A DNA stretch of 17,242 nucleotides from Cudoniella acicularis (taxonomy: Eukaryota > Ascomycota > Leotiomycetes > Helotiales > Helotiaceae): assembly GCA_013054445.1 (NCBI GenBank), contig JAAMPI010001238.1, positions 1 to 17,242 of the forward strand, written 5' to 3'. The notes below the pieces were generated by a model that did not search any database, had not been told where the DNA came from, and saw only the letters and a list, made by a program, of their open reading frames with translations. How positions within the stretch are numbered: the stretch's first letter is position 1; each line of letters starts with the position of its first letter. Positions 1 through 8,039 of the stretch are shown here, in pieces. The translations under genes and the position numbers were made by a program.

Positions 1-425
1 CTTTTCTTCGGTGTTCGGCGTTCAGGACATATTGAGATTTGTCAACTGAAGACCGAATGGGTGTTGAGGATACCCACTACTATATTGTGCCGCCTAGTTG
101 GGTGGTGAGGGGTAGTATTAATTTTGAGAGACAAAGAGTGTTTTGTAACTTCTGTTGAATTGAAATGGAGTAAATCCAAGAAAGCGAGATAGTTTGGCTG
201 AGGAAAACTTGATTGTAATAAGCATCATAAAAAGCGAGAAAAAGAAAACTAATGACGAGGTCTCTGACGTGTTGATTTTTATTGTTTTGAAACGCTTTGC
301 CATACAAAGGGATTGAGTGAATGATACACAGTGCTGACTTGGGGGTGTGTCGGCACGTGACCACAAATCCTCCCCCTTTTTTTCTCCCATCACCCGACAT
401 TCCTCCTTTCAAACGGACTACGCAC
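1..425. other. Intergenic / 3' flank, no gene seen
   Basis: This is the region downstream of the broken dehydrogenase. The open frames here lack introns, conserved motifs or similarity I recognise, and they overlap each other on both strands. A CACGTG hexamer occurs at about 353-358, followed by a pyrimidine-rich run. I see no gene. Confidence 0.5.
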
Positions 426-1614
426 TCAATTGAAATCGAGAGGGAACTTCTCCCCAACAAGATCCTCACTCAAACGCCAGAGTCTTTTCGCCAATTTTTT
501 ATCCTTGGCGAAGTCTTTAGGGGCCGTTGGAGCGCAATTATCCATGTAGGATTCATCATTCTCTGGAGACTTAATTAGCATCGATTCCCCCGATAATTTC
601 TTTTCGGAAAATCAAGTACCTGTCAAACTTGGATCAAATGCTGCTGCGATTATTGTAGAAGCACCTTGCTCCTGAGTCTTGTCTACGAGTTTTAGAGAGA
701 GGATGTAATAAATAGTTTCTTGAGGCAGGTTTCGTATGATTTCGGTTACGATTCCTAGAAATCGTTAAACGTGCTTTTTGGGGGGGTGAGAGGTGGGAAG
801 GATTTGATAGAAGCAATATTACCTCCTGGGTGAGGTGCAACGACAGAATTCCAAATTTGTTGAGATGCTGAGTCAAGTAAACCGAGAAAAGGATACCCGC
901 TGTTTTGGACTGAGCATATCCAACCTCAGGAATGTAAAGACTAGGTGTATCATGTCCAAACTTTGCTAGGTACTCCTTGTTGGGCTGCTGTTCTTCCGGT
1001 AATGGATTTCCTTGAAAATTATAATCGTCGAATCGGACAGGGGAGAATTGATGCTATCCCGCTGACAAATTCACGACTCTAGTTGCTCCAGGAGGATTCC
1101 TTTTTGCTGCGCTGATGAGTTTCCCCAAGATGAGATTGGTGAAAAGGAAATGGCCCAGGTAGTTCACTGCGAAGTGGTATTCTATACCTTCTGTTGTCAA
1201 AGTGAGGTCTTGGATTGCCATTTGGCCTGCGTTGTTGATTAGAACGTCGATGTGAGATATTGTTGTGTTGACCCATTGGGCTGCTCTTCGAATAGAGTCG
1301 AAGGATGATAGATAGAGTTCTAAGGTTTGGAGTTTGATGGTTGGGAATTCTTCTGAGAGAGTCTTGACTACGGCGTCGACTTTCGATTTGGTGCGGTAGG
1401 TTAGGATGAGGAGGGCTGGACTCTCGGCGGCGATTGCGTGAGCTGTGGCGGTACCGAGGCTGAGTGGATTGATTCCGGTGATGAGAGCTAATCTTATTAG
1501 TGATGGGGTGATGCTGTGTGTGAGGAGCTTACTGGTTTTTCCTCGGATCTGGTCTTTGAATGCTGAAGCGGCCTCTTGTCCGGTGCTAGTTGCGCCAAAA
1601 ACATTGGTTGCCAT
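426..1614 (-). pseudogene. Short-chain dehydrogenase/reductase, broken by a nonsense codon and a one-base frame slip
   Basis: A classical SDR (NAD(P)-dependent oxidoreductase) of about 339 residues can be followed from the ATG at 1614 to a TGA at 426-428 in four exons: 1533-1614, 823-1487, 620-754 and 426-562. The introns are 45, 68 and 57 nt, with GTAAGC, GTAATA and GTACTT donors and good branch sites. Visible motifs are the nucleotide-binding TGINPLSLG (residues 31-39), NNAG (112-115), the catalytic-Ser region VVNLS, then YAQSK (Tyr218, Lys222) and HPGG. The C-terminal exon carries the usual KRLWRLSEDLVGEKF ending. Two lesions are seen. A TAG at 1054-1056 falls between the catalytic Ser and Tyr, and the frame slips by one base near 841-855, between KFGI and the HPGG region. 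The spliced length is 1019 nt, one short of a multiple of three. A truncated product would lack the active-site Tyr and Lys. All splice sites survive, so the decay is recent or one lesion is an assembly error. Confidence 0.85.
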
Positions 1615-2075
1615 GATGAAAAGTGTAGTAATTTTTGAAAGAGTTTTGAGTGACAGTGTTTCGACTCGGGGTCTGTTTAAAAGGATTGTAGGCCACTGAG
1701 CGCAAGATTTTGAGAAGTTGGTGTGGCGGCGACTTAAAAATACTTTTTTTTTGGCTACTCACGTACGGATTTTATCGCCGACCGTCAGCTGTGCTTTCGG
1801 AGAAAGCCAACATATCTTGCATTTTTCCGGTTGCAAAGAAACACAGCAACACCGCTTAATCTTGCAAATTTACGAATAATAATGTTTGGTTGGCCGCCTT
1901 TAGACTCCGAAATTGTGACAGCAGCGGTCGGAATAGCTTTTACCAGTGCGCCAGCGGGCCAAAAAGGCACTAGAATTGATCGGAATCAATTCTGCTATTC
2001 CACTATATATACAGGTCCAGCTGGCCGCACCCACCACGTGCCCCCACACGTGGCCGACACGCCAGATCTGTGACA
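1615..2075. promoter_or_regulatory. SDR upstream region; paired CACGTG sites and TATA-like element
   Basis: This non-coding stretch lies upstream of the broken dehydrogenase. It holds a TATATATA tract near 2004-2011 and two CACGTG E-box palindromes at 2035-2040 and 2047-2052, only 12 bp apart. On the minus strand the order is E-box, E-box, TATA, which is a plausible promoter reading leftwards. The distance to the SDR ATG (about 390 bp) is long for that gene, so the assignment is uncertain. A T-run follows at 1743-1752. Confidence 0.35.
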
Positions 2076-2345
2076 GAAGATAATAAAGAAATTATAAAAA
2101 GAAAAGGCTATAATTTTATTAAGATAGATATAAGTATAAAAAACACTAATCTATTAAATGTCTTACTAATAAGATATAGATTAAGATTTATATATTATAA
2201 TTAGATGTCTTCATAATTTATTTATTATATTATCTATTAGATTTATTAATTTTATTAGACTATCTACTTCTATATACTATTATATCCTCTATTTTAGAAT
2301 TTCTATATATCTATAATAACGAAGTTAGAATTTTTAGTCCGCGCC
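2076..2345. other. AT-rich block
   Basis: Base composition changes abruptly at about 2076 to almost pure A/T, rich in TA, ATA and TTA steps, and returns to mixed composition at about 2340. No reading frame is open. This is the composition expected of repeat DNA heavily mutated by RIP, or of the edge of such a repeat. It adjoins the decayed coding relic to its right. Confidence 0.6.
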
Positions 2346-2349
2346 CTTT

Positions 2350-2850
2350 GCTTACCCGCTTCTAGTCTTAAAGTTACAACTTCTACTTTTATGGTCTTAG
2401 GCCCCCGAAGGTAGTGAACTACTAGCAGTGACGATATCTAAACCCTTTCTAGTAGTATTACTTAGCTGAGTCTTCTTTATAGCACCTTTCGCTACTGGAG
2501 TGGTTATAAGAGATACGAGAACGATTTCTTAAACTGATGTTAGAGTTAGTTTCTAGGATAGAATATTAATTAGTCCTTCTAGACTTCACCTAGGCTTGGT
2601 CATACTCACCTTAGTTGTAATAGCAGCTCCTACTGCTGTGGAATTTTCTTTTATTGTAGATACGGCTGAGGTAGAAGCGAGTGACTTAAAGGCGTCAAAG
2701 CGGAGTAGTGTTTCCTTAACTTTGTATAGTTAGTCGTGGAGTTGGACGAGTTTGACGTTGTGGATTTTTGCGTAGTGAATTTGTGATGTGGAGACGCGGG
2801 TTGTAGTGATAGTACGAAGTACACGGCTCGAGAAGAGTCAATACATTTTT
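2350..2850 (-). pseudogene. RIP-like decayed coding relic, family not recognised
   Basis: One minus-strand frame from about 2850 down to about 2345 reads as protein-like sequence (for example AKIHNVKLVQLHD, KVKETLLRFDAFKSLAST, EIVLVSLITTPVAKGA) interrupted only by isolated stops. Across roughly 155 codons I count six internal stops: TAA, TGA, TAG, TAA, TAA and TAA. Each is one C-to-T change from CAA, CAG or CGA, and the neighbouring sequence has unusually many TA and few CA dinucleotides. This pattern is known for repeat-induced point mutation in ascomycetes. I do not recognise the protein. It may be a transposon-encoded protein or another duplicated gene. Further upstream (2840-2860) an A-run shifts the frame. 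Confidence 0.5.
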
Positions 2851-3466
2851 TTTTTCTTTTTTGGGTGTAGTTGTAGCTGTTGTGAAGTGTACTTCGTAGA
2901 CTTTAGTGTAAAGTAAATCCTGATATAGCTCTAAAAATCACTCTAATGTTTTGTGTTCAAAAACTACGCCTCGAGGATTTTCTTTACGTCGGTGTGATAT
3001 TTAGAATAGTTAAGAGGAAGTTCTAAATTTCTGACAGTGCAGCTATCTATCAAATCATGGTGATAGGGAAAAGAGTCTTGGTAGCGAATTGTATGGCATT
3101 GGTACATTCATAAAACCATAGTGCGACTCAACGATGATTGTTTAGCACAGTAATTCTAACTTCAAACTGAGACGCAATGATTCACTGAAGTTTTGATCAA
3201 AAGTGCATCTCCGCATGCCGACGTGGCGTCTCAATTGAATGCGATTATTCTTGAAAGTGGTCGCGTAATTCATGAAAGGGGGGGAGTCACGTGAATAGAG
3301 GAAGGTTTGAAGGCAAAGAATGCCAACTCGCTTATGCAAAGGCTTGTGCAAGTGTCTCCATAAAAGGTTTCGATATTTTCTCCCAAGGGAGAGCTTGGGA
3401 TAACACTGAAATTCGGGTGACATGATTTAGTTGTTTTATTGTGGCGGTTTCTCATCTTGAAAGCAG
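2851..3466. other. Gene-free stretch downstream of the first UstYa gene
   Basis: The left part (to about 3050) continues the decayed composition with scattered TAG/TAA in the minus frame. The right part is ordinary sequence and should contain the 3' UTR of the UstYa-family gene that ends at 3467. I see no conserved reading frame or structured element. Confidence 0.4.
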
Positions 3467-4375
3467 CTACCAATCGATATGTCCGAAAACATTCTCAACA
3501 GCTTCAATATATGGGGAGCCCTCAGGACACCAAACAAAACGCTCTATCTGAGGGAACTCCTTATAGGAAGCTGTCTGATTCACGTAGCGGTAACAAGAAT
3601 TGTATTGCTTGGCCCACTCCTCGAGCTTTTCCCAGCTTCTACACATTCTGACCTGGCCCAAACCGGATACTGGAATGTCGTCAGATGTTGAGTAACGAGG
3701 GGTATCGTCCGCATTGCAGAGGGCTTCTTGTCGCAGTTGATCAACACAGTGGATGACATGTTCCCAGCGTCGGGATTGTGGCTTGCTTTGCCAGAACTCC
3801 ATCAGAGAGATGTAAACCGCTCTCTATAGATATTATTACTAATATGCCAGATGCAGTGAGTGCGGAGAAATACTCACAACACAGTGAAGCGTGTGATGTC
3901 CATTCAGTAAGTAAACGCTCTTGCTCTCATCCCATACAAACCGCTGGGACGGATGGAGGTTCCTCTCCGCCACAAATTCGTCTGGAACAGCTATCATGCC
4001 AGCGTCGATGTTGATTGCCTCCCACATCTCGTTGCGAAGCGTCTCGTTTGAGTCTGTGTACGGGCTGTCTGTGCCAAGGGGAACAGGATAATCTCGCGAG
4101 AGGCCAGCTGTGTACGTTAGAAGAATGAACCGCGCGTTACAACAGGAGCGCCTACCATACGGACTGAGACTGCACTCGGGTAAGCGGCGCTCTTTCCGAA
4201 TTCGCCATTCAGAAATAAAGAAGGTCAGGATATTTGTTGTGATAAGCAGCACAATGAAGGGATACACGAAGTACTTCTTGTGATTGCAAGAAGTGGATGG
4301 AATCGAAATGCAATCTTCCGACTCGAAACTGCTATCACAATCCTGCAGTTTCTCGTACTTAGCGTGGGCTGGCAT
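3467..4375 (-). CDS. UstYa-family (DUF3328) RiPP/mycotoxin-type oxidase, copy 1
   Basis: UstYa-family proteins are membrane-anchored oxidative enzymes that cyclise or hydroxylate ribosomal peptides such as ustiloxin, phomopsin and asperipin; a few act on non-ribosomal products. Three exons (4156-4375, 3878-4107, 3467-3823) join in frame to 268 residues, the usual family size. The introns are 48 nt (donor GTAGGC, branch CTAAC, acceptor ACAG) and 54 nt (GTGAGT...ATAG). Residues about 35-55 form one hydrophobic membrane anchor after a short cytosolic tail. The two family signature motifs HxxHC are present as HTLHC (145-149) and HVIHC (172-176). The second is followed by the typical DQLRQ...C..DDTP. 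A conserved C-terminal CPEGSPY is also present, and no key residue is missing. The gene lies 1.4 kb from the small secreted-peptide gene, and a second UstYa copy lies beyond that. The ATG at 4375 is chosen because it gives a short tail before the anchor, as in copy 2. Confidence 0.9.
3824..3877 (-). other. Intron 2 of UstYa copy 1
   Basis: 54-nt GTGAGT...CTATAG intron falling one residue after the first HxxHC motif. The second intron of UstYa copy 2 falls at the same place relative to that motif, which supports common descent of the two genes. Confidence 0.8.
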
Positions 4376-5709
4376 TCCGTCCTATCCAGTCTTTCAAAAC
4401 GTAAGAAGAAAGAGTCTGAAAGACAAAAGACTGATATTGTTTTGAACTTTTGACGACAGTATATGGAAATTTGGGTTGAACATCCAAGTGATGGAGGTGT
4501 TAAAAGTGAAGAAGCAGAAATGAAACAATCATAAACTTTCAAAAATGGGAAAATCGAGGGAGAGCCTTTGCCCCCTCACTGCTCGACCGCCCTGAAAACC
4601 CCGAGTTGTCATCTCATTGTTTAGGAACGCGGGCAAATACAAACTGGTGGTGCTGTCTCTATGCATGTCCGGGGTCTCCATTACACACATCTGGACAACC
4701 CGGAGTCGGATTAGGATCTTCATGCAACAAACTTGCAGTTTGCACTGATCTTACAGTCACCTCGAGTCGGTATAAACCTTTCATTGTTTGTTAGTGGGGT
4801 CACTGGGGTGGAGATATGGCCGTTTGTGGCGTTCGGAGGTAGTAATACCAGGCCTGATGAATTTGATGAAGAAGGTGTTGGTGGCGTAACGAGGGGTTTG
4901 ACGATGCAGGTGTTGGTCTTGTGGAGATCTGACGAAGAAGATGTTGGTGGCGTTGCTATAAAACCGATGAAGATAATGTTGGTGACGAGGTGCATGAGGA
5001 AATCCAGGCACCAACTATGCATGCACCTAGAATAGAAAGCAAAAGATTGAAGTTTCCAAGAGACTTTCTGTGGTGGCGCTATTGTTGGTTTAATTAATTT
5101 AGGGTAAAGGCAATTACGTTGCAACCAATCATAATTTTAGGCACCCCATGTGAGCAGCACAGGAAACTAACAAAACAACACCACTAGCGCTTCCGTTGGC
5201 CGTTCTAATAGGTCAAACTATATCCTTGCTGGTGGGTGGGTTTGCTGAAGGTCATAGTCAGATTGACTCGCATTGATTGTTCTCACCGGTATAGGAAGGA
5301 GAAGAAGGCAACCACAGCAAAAGCGATATACGTAATCCGTCTTGCAGGTTGGGTGGAACGGCGTTACGCGAGGGTTGCATAGGTAACTTTCAAGTAGATT
5401 GCTATGTGTTTGAGGCTTGGAAAGCGTCGTTAGTGTTAGACAAGCTGTAGTTTTGGGAAGTTGACCGTCCAGCGGCATTAAGCATTTGATTACAAGCTAG
5501 AATTTTACACAACAACTGAGTGATTTTGGGCTAAAGATAGTGCAAAACCAAATTTCATTGAGTCTTAACTAGAGATGATAGAATTTCGCGCGTTACAAGT
5601 TTCAACGTACTACCTGCGATTCCCCAGACTTCCAAAACTGCAAATGGTGTGAAGGGTTCCATAATAGCCATGGCGTCGGCAATACGATACGATGGAAGGA
5701 AACGATATT
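4376..5709. promoter_or_regulatory. UstYa copy 1 upstream region and spacer to the peptide gene
   Basis: No protein gene that I can support lies here. Overlapping frames on both strands at 4720-5124 and 5218-5478 have no signal peptide, Kex2 repeats or known motifs. The first 200 bp should hold the promoter of the leftward UstYa gene and include the 13-mer TTTGAACTTTTGA at 4441-4453, which recurs upstream of UstYa copy 2. A short degenerate tandem repeat lies at about 4862-4995. The right part is probably the 3' UTR of the peptide gene. Confidence 0.4.
4862..4995. repeat. Degenerate minisatellite, about four units of 31-35 bp
   Basis: Four consecutive units start with GAYGAAGAAG or a close variant, followed by NTGTTGGTGGCGT or a variant, at about 4868, 4903, 4934 and 4969. 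Unit lengths are about 35, 31, 35 and 34 bp. They are not multiples of three, so the reading frame is not kept from unit to unit and the repeat is unlikely to be a repeated peptide core. It could be a simple minisatellite in the spacer or a decayed coding repeat. Confidence 0.6.
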
Positions 5710-5769
5710 CTGTTCAACGTCAACAAACGGTGCCAACCATTAGTAAGGCTTTATCCTCTTCCAACGTAC
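5710..5769 (-). other. Intron-like sequence in the 3' UTR of the peptide gene
   Basis: Ten bases after the TAA stop of the peptide gene there is a well-formed 60-nt intron signature on the minus strand: donor GGTACGTT, an internal TTACTAATGG branch site and acceptor TTGAACAG. No reading frame of the preceding exon stays open to reach it, so if used it would be a 3' UTR intron. It might instead be left from a longer ancestral coding region. Confidence 0.4.
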
Positions 5770-5778
5770 CTTTCAGAC

Positions 5779-6021
5779 TTAGGGATTGTAGATTAAACAA
5801 CTTGAGCAGCCTTCAAAGGCGGCTCCCATGTGGGGAACTTCGATATTGTGTTCTTTGGCGTAATCCAGAAGACGATCACGTTCTGAAATGAAAAGAATCA
5901 ATCACAATATGCCTATAAACGGGTAATGTAACTCACTTTCTGCTGTCTTTGGGATAGGTGCGGCTTGTACAAAAGCCACAAGCAAGATGCTTCTAATGAG
6001 GAATCCAAGCGTGAACTTCAT
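5779..6021 (-). CDS. Small secreted peptide with Kex2 site; candidate RiPP precursor
   Basis: Two exons (5937-6021 and 5779-5882) separated by a 54-nt GTGAGT...TTTCAG intron encode 62 residues. The conceptual protein starts MKFTLGFLIRSILLVAFVQA, a clear signal peptide with cleavage expected at about residue 20. A short pro-region APIPKTAE follows, then Lys29-Arg30, a Kex2-type dibasic site. Next comes a charged, helix-prone stretch with Tyr36, and a C-terminus ending FEGCSSCLIYNP with Cys54, Cys57 and Tyr60. A TATA box at 6093-6099 lies about 75 bp upstream of the ATG, which supports a real gene. It sits between two UstYa-family genes. In characterised fungal RiPPs, UstYa proteins act on a secreted precursor that Kex2 trims, and Tyr is a common cross-linking residue. 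The call as a precursor is inference. Unlike known dikaritin precursors it has one candidate core and no KR-separated repeats. The alternative is an ordinary small secreted protein or effector. Exon 2 frame is fixed by the phase-1 splice. Confidence 0.7.
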
Positions 6022-6092
6022 TTTCGGGGGGTTTCCAAGAGTTGTAGAAGCGGTGAGAATAGAGGGGGAATCGTTTTCAGATAGAAGATAAT

Positions 6093-6099
6093 CTATATA
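6093..6099 (-). promoter_or_regulatory. TATA box of the peptide gene
   Basis: TATATAG on the minus strand, about 75 bp upstream of the peptide-gene ATG. This is a normal spacing for a fungal TATA promoter with a short leader. Confidence 0.6.
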
Positions 6100-6110
6100 C
6101 CCCAGGTATA

Positions 6111-6126
6111 CGATAGGGCTCTATCG
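6111..6126. promoter_or_regulatory. Inverted repeat CGATAG-N4-CTATCG upstream of the peptide-gene TATA box
   Basis: Perfect 6-bp arms separated by GGCT, 12 bp upstream of the TATA box when read from the peptide gene. Size and position suit a dimeric transcription-factor site. That role is inference. Confidence 0.4.
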
Positions 6127-6812
6127 AGACTAACTATTTCGCTATGTGTCGATCGGCGCACGCGAGAACCACTATGCAGCACGATCAACGCGCAAGGACA
6201 GGATCGACAATCGAGCTTCTTTTGCTTGAAACTCATAATAGAACAAGATCCGGAAGCATGGGAGGTAGCAGGGACGCTCGTAACACTAACCTGGCAATGT
6301 ATATGTACATGTACAACACGTCAGCCTCTGTGGATAGGTTGTCTCCGAGGACATGCATCCTTTGCGGCATCTACAGCTTCTGCAGGCAAGTGGACACATC
6401 CTAGTCGGTCTGGAACCAACATCAGCCTGCTGAATAGCAGCGCGCCATTGCAGGCGACCTGAGTGGGGCCAAAACGTTGCAACCGTAGGCTTTGAACTTT
6501 TGAAGGCTTTGAAGCGGACTTCTGCGAGAAGGAAGCACCCCATTTCCCCGACCCACTACTGATCCGCAGGAACGGTGGTATCTTTGGCATCAAGCAAAGC
6601 CTTCTCAAATTTACGGCTAGATAGAATCCAATCTCTCACATTGTCCAGTTTTCTTTTTCTACACTAACATTTACCACTCATTGCTGCAATAAAGCACTTG
6701 GTGGATAAAGACAGTTTCAATGCCAAATATTTCTGAATGGGATTCCCATATTTGTCACCTTTTGAAGAGCTTGGATTGTGCGTCGTCGTCTATCAGGGCT
6801 CCCTTTCCTAAA

Positions 6813-7719
6813 ATGTCTGAGATGATCGGTCTTCTGTCAACTTCAGACGAATCACAACTCGATGACAGCCAAATCGAAGACAAAGAATCTCGATCACGAA
6901 CTCAAAGAACTTCCAGATCTGCGAGCTTTGGAGTTTGGTGTATCCTGCCGGGGCTCTTGATTGCGTCTCTGATTTCCAACCTCACACAGGCTTACATGTG
7001 GTTTCAATTACGTCAAGCTGCCAACGCATGCAAACTTCCACTAGGTATGGCTCTCAGAAGCTTCTTTCCTTGAGTCGAAGACTAATGTGGATATCCAGCT
7101 GGCTTAGAACCAAATATTGAAGTCGACTTTGGTGATATGACTCCATTCGGGGAAATTTCGGACCTGGCTGCGTTGGACAAGCTATGGTTTTCTATCAATA
7201 CTGGTCCTGGCATCGTCGCACTTCCCAATGACCGTCATCTGGGTACTACAGATCCATTCCCGTGGGACACTTCGAAGGGACTTTATGTTCTAAATAGCTA
7301 TCACAGTCTGCATTGCCTGGTACATGACTTTCCTGGACCTGAAGAGAGACGAGTGCTAATGAGAACAGCAAGGTATTTATAGTTTTGCCCGGAATTGCGA
7401 GTTGGGCACAAATCAAACTCAGACACTTAAACACGTTGTTCACTGTCTAGACGTCCTCAGATCAGAGGTCATGTGTACAGCGGACGACACACCACTGGGG
7501 TTTAGATTCCAGGAAATCAACCAGACTGAACGGGCACCGAAACGGAAATGCCGAGACTGGAATAAGCTTGTGGAGTACGCGACGGAGAACTCAGCTTGCT
7601 TTCGCCGCTATGATCCAAGCGACCCTCGATACGATACATTCGAAGAGTTCATGTTCTGCCCGCCTGGCTCCCCGTACAATGCCGTGATCGAGAAACTCAG
7701 GGGGCAGGAGATTAAATAG
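6813..7719 (+). CDS. UstYa-family (DUF3328) RiPP/mycotoxin-type oxidase, copy 2
   Basis: Three exons (6813-7044, 7099-7319, 7369-7719) join in frame to 267 residues. The introns are 54 nt (GTATGG...CCAG) and 49 nt (GTACAT, branch GCTAATG, acceptor ACAG). A single membrane anchor spans about residues 39-61. The family motifs are HSLHC (146-150) and HVVHC (173-177), the latter followed by LDVLRSEVMC and ADDTP. CPPGSPY lies near the C-terminus, as in copy 1. Both intron positions match copy 1, but the sequences are well diverged, so this is an old pair rather than a recent duplication. Such pairs are common in fungal RiPP clusters, where the two proteins are thought to act together on one peptide. 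An in-frame ATG at 6720 would add 31 residues. The later start is preferred because its context (CTAAAATG) is good and the length matches copy 1. The gene converges on the methyltransferase. Confidence 0.9.
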
Positions 7720-8039
7720 GAGAGTACATATATGATCTAGACTTTTGCAAAGGAAATCGAGGCGGTCCAGAGTGCAGAATGGTCTTTCTAATGTAATTGA
7801 TAGGATTTCAAAATCAGCCTAACAATTGAAAACCTCCAAAATTACTATACCTCTTCGCGCTACCTCCTAATACTATACTATGTAGTATGCCCGTGATTTA
7901 GACAAACAGTCATACACCTTTCCGATTCTGATGGTGATTTGTGAAGTAAGAGATAGTTTTTGCATTCAGCTTATCAGCTATATCAAAGATTGACGGACTT
8001 CTGTTTAGGTTACAATAGTGAAGAGATTCCTGAATTATC
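7720..8039. other. Convergent 3' UTR spacer
   Basis: 320 bp between the tail-to-tail UstYa copy 2 and methyltransferase genes. It is AT-rich, with no reading frame of note. A small imperfect inverted repeat (ACTATACTATGTAGTATG) lies at about 7871-7888. It must contain both polyadenylation regions. Confidence 0.5.

Larger units (their letters stand above)
6022..6812. promoter_or_regulatory. Divergent promoter region between peptide gene and UstYa copy 2
   Basis: The two genes are head to head with 791 bp between start codons. On the peptide-gene side are a TATATAG box (6093-6099, minus) and, just upstream of it, the inverted repeat CGATAG-N4-CTATCG (6111-6126). In the middle is a perfect 12-bp palindrome TGTACATGTACA (6304-6315). 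On the UstYa side is TTTGAACTTTTGA (6491-6503). The frames over 6144-6608 are overlapping, short and featureless, and I do not call a gene there. Confidence 0.5.

Noticed and set aside
80..469. 129-codon minus-strand frame
   Set aside because: It overlaps the true C-terminal exon of the dehydrogenase in another frame and has no motif.
1785..1970. 61-codon minus-strand frame behind the E-boxes and TATA
   Set aside because: Promoter-like elements are nearby, but the protein has no recognisable feature and the frame is short.
4720..5124. 134-codon minus-strand frame with TPPTSSSS-type repeats
   Set aside because: The repeats come from the underlying non-triplet minisatellite; there is no signal peptide or Kex2 site, so it is not called a precursor.
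6144..6608. Several overlapping frames in the divergent promoter
   Set aside because: They are short, overlap on both strands, have no introns or motifs, and lie in a region better explained as promoter.
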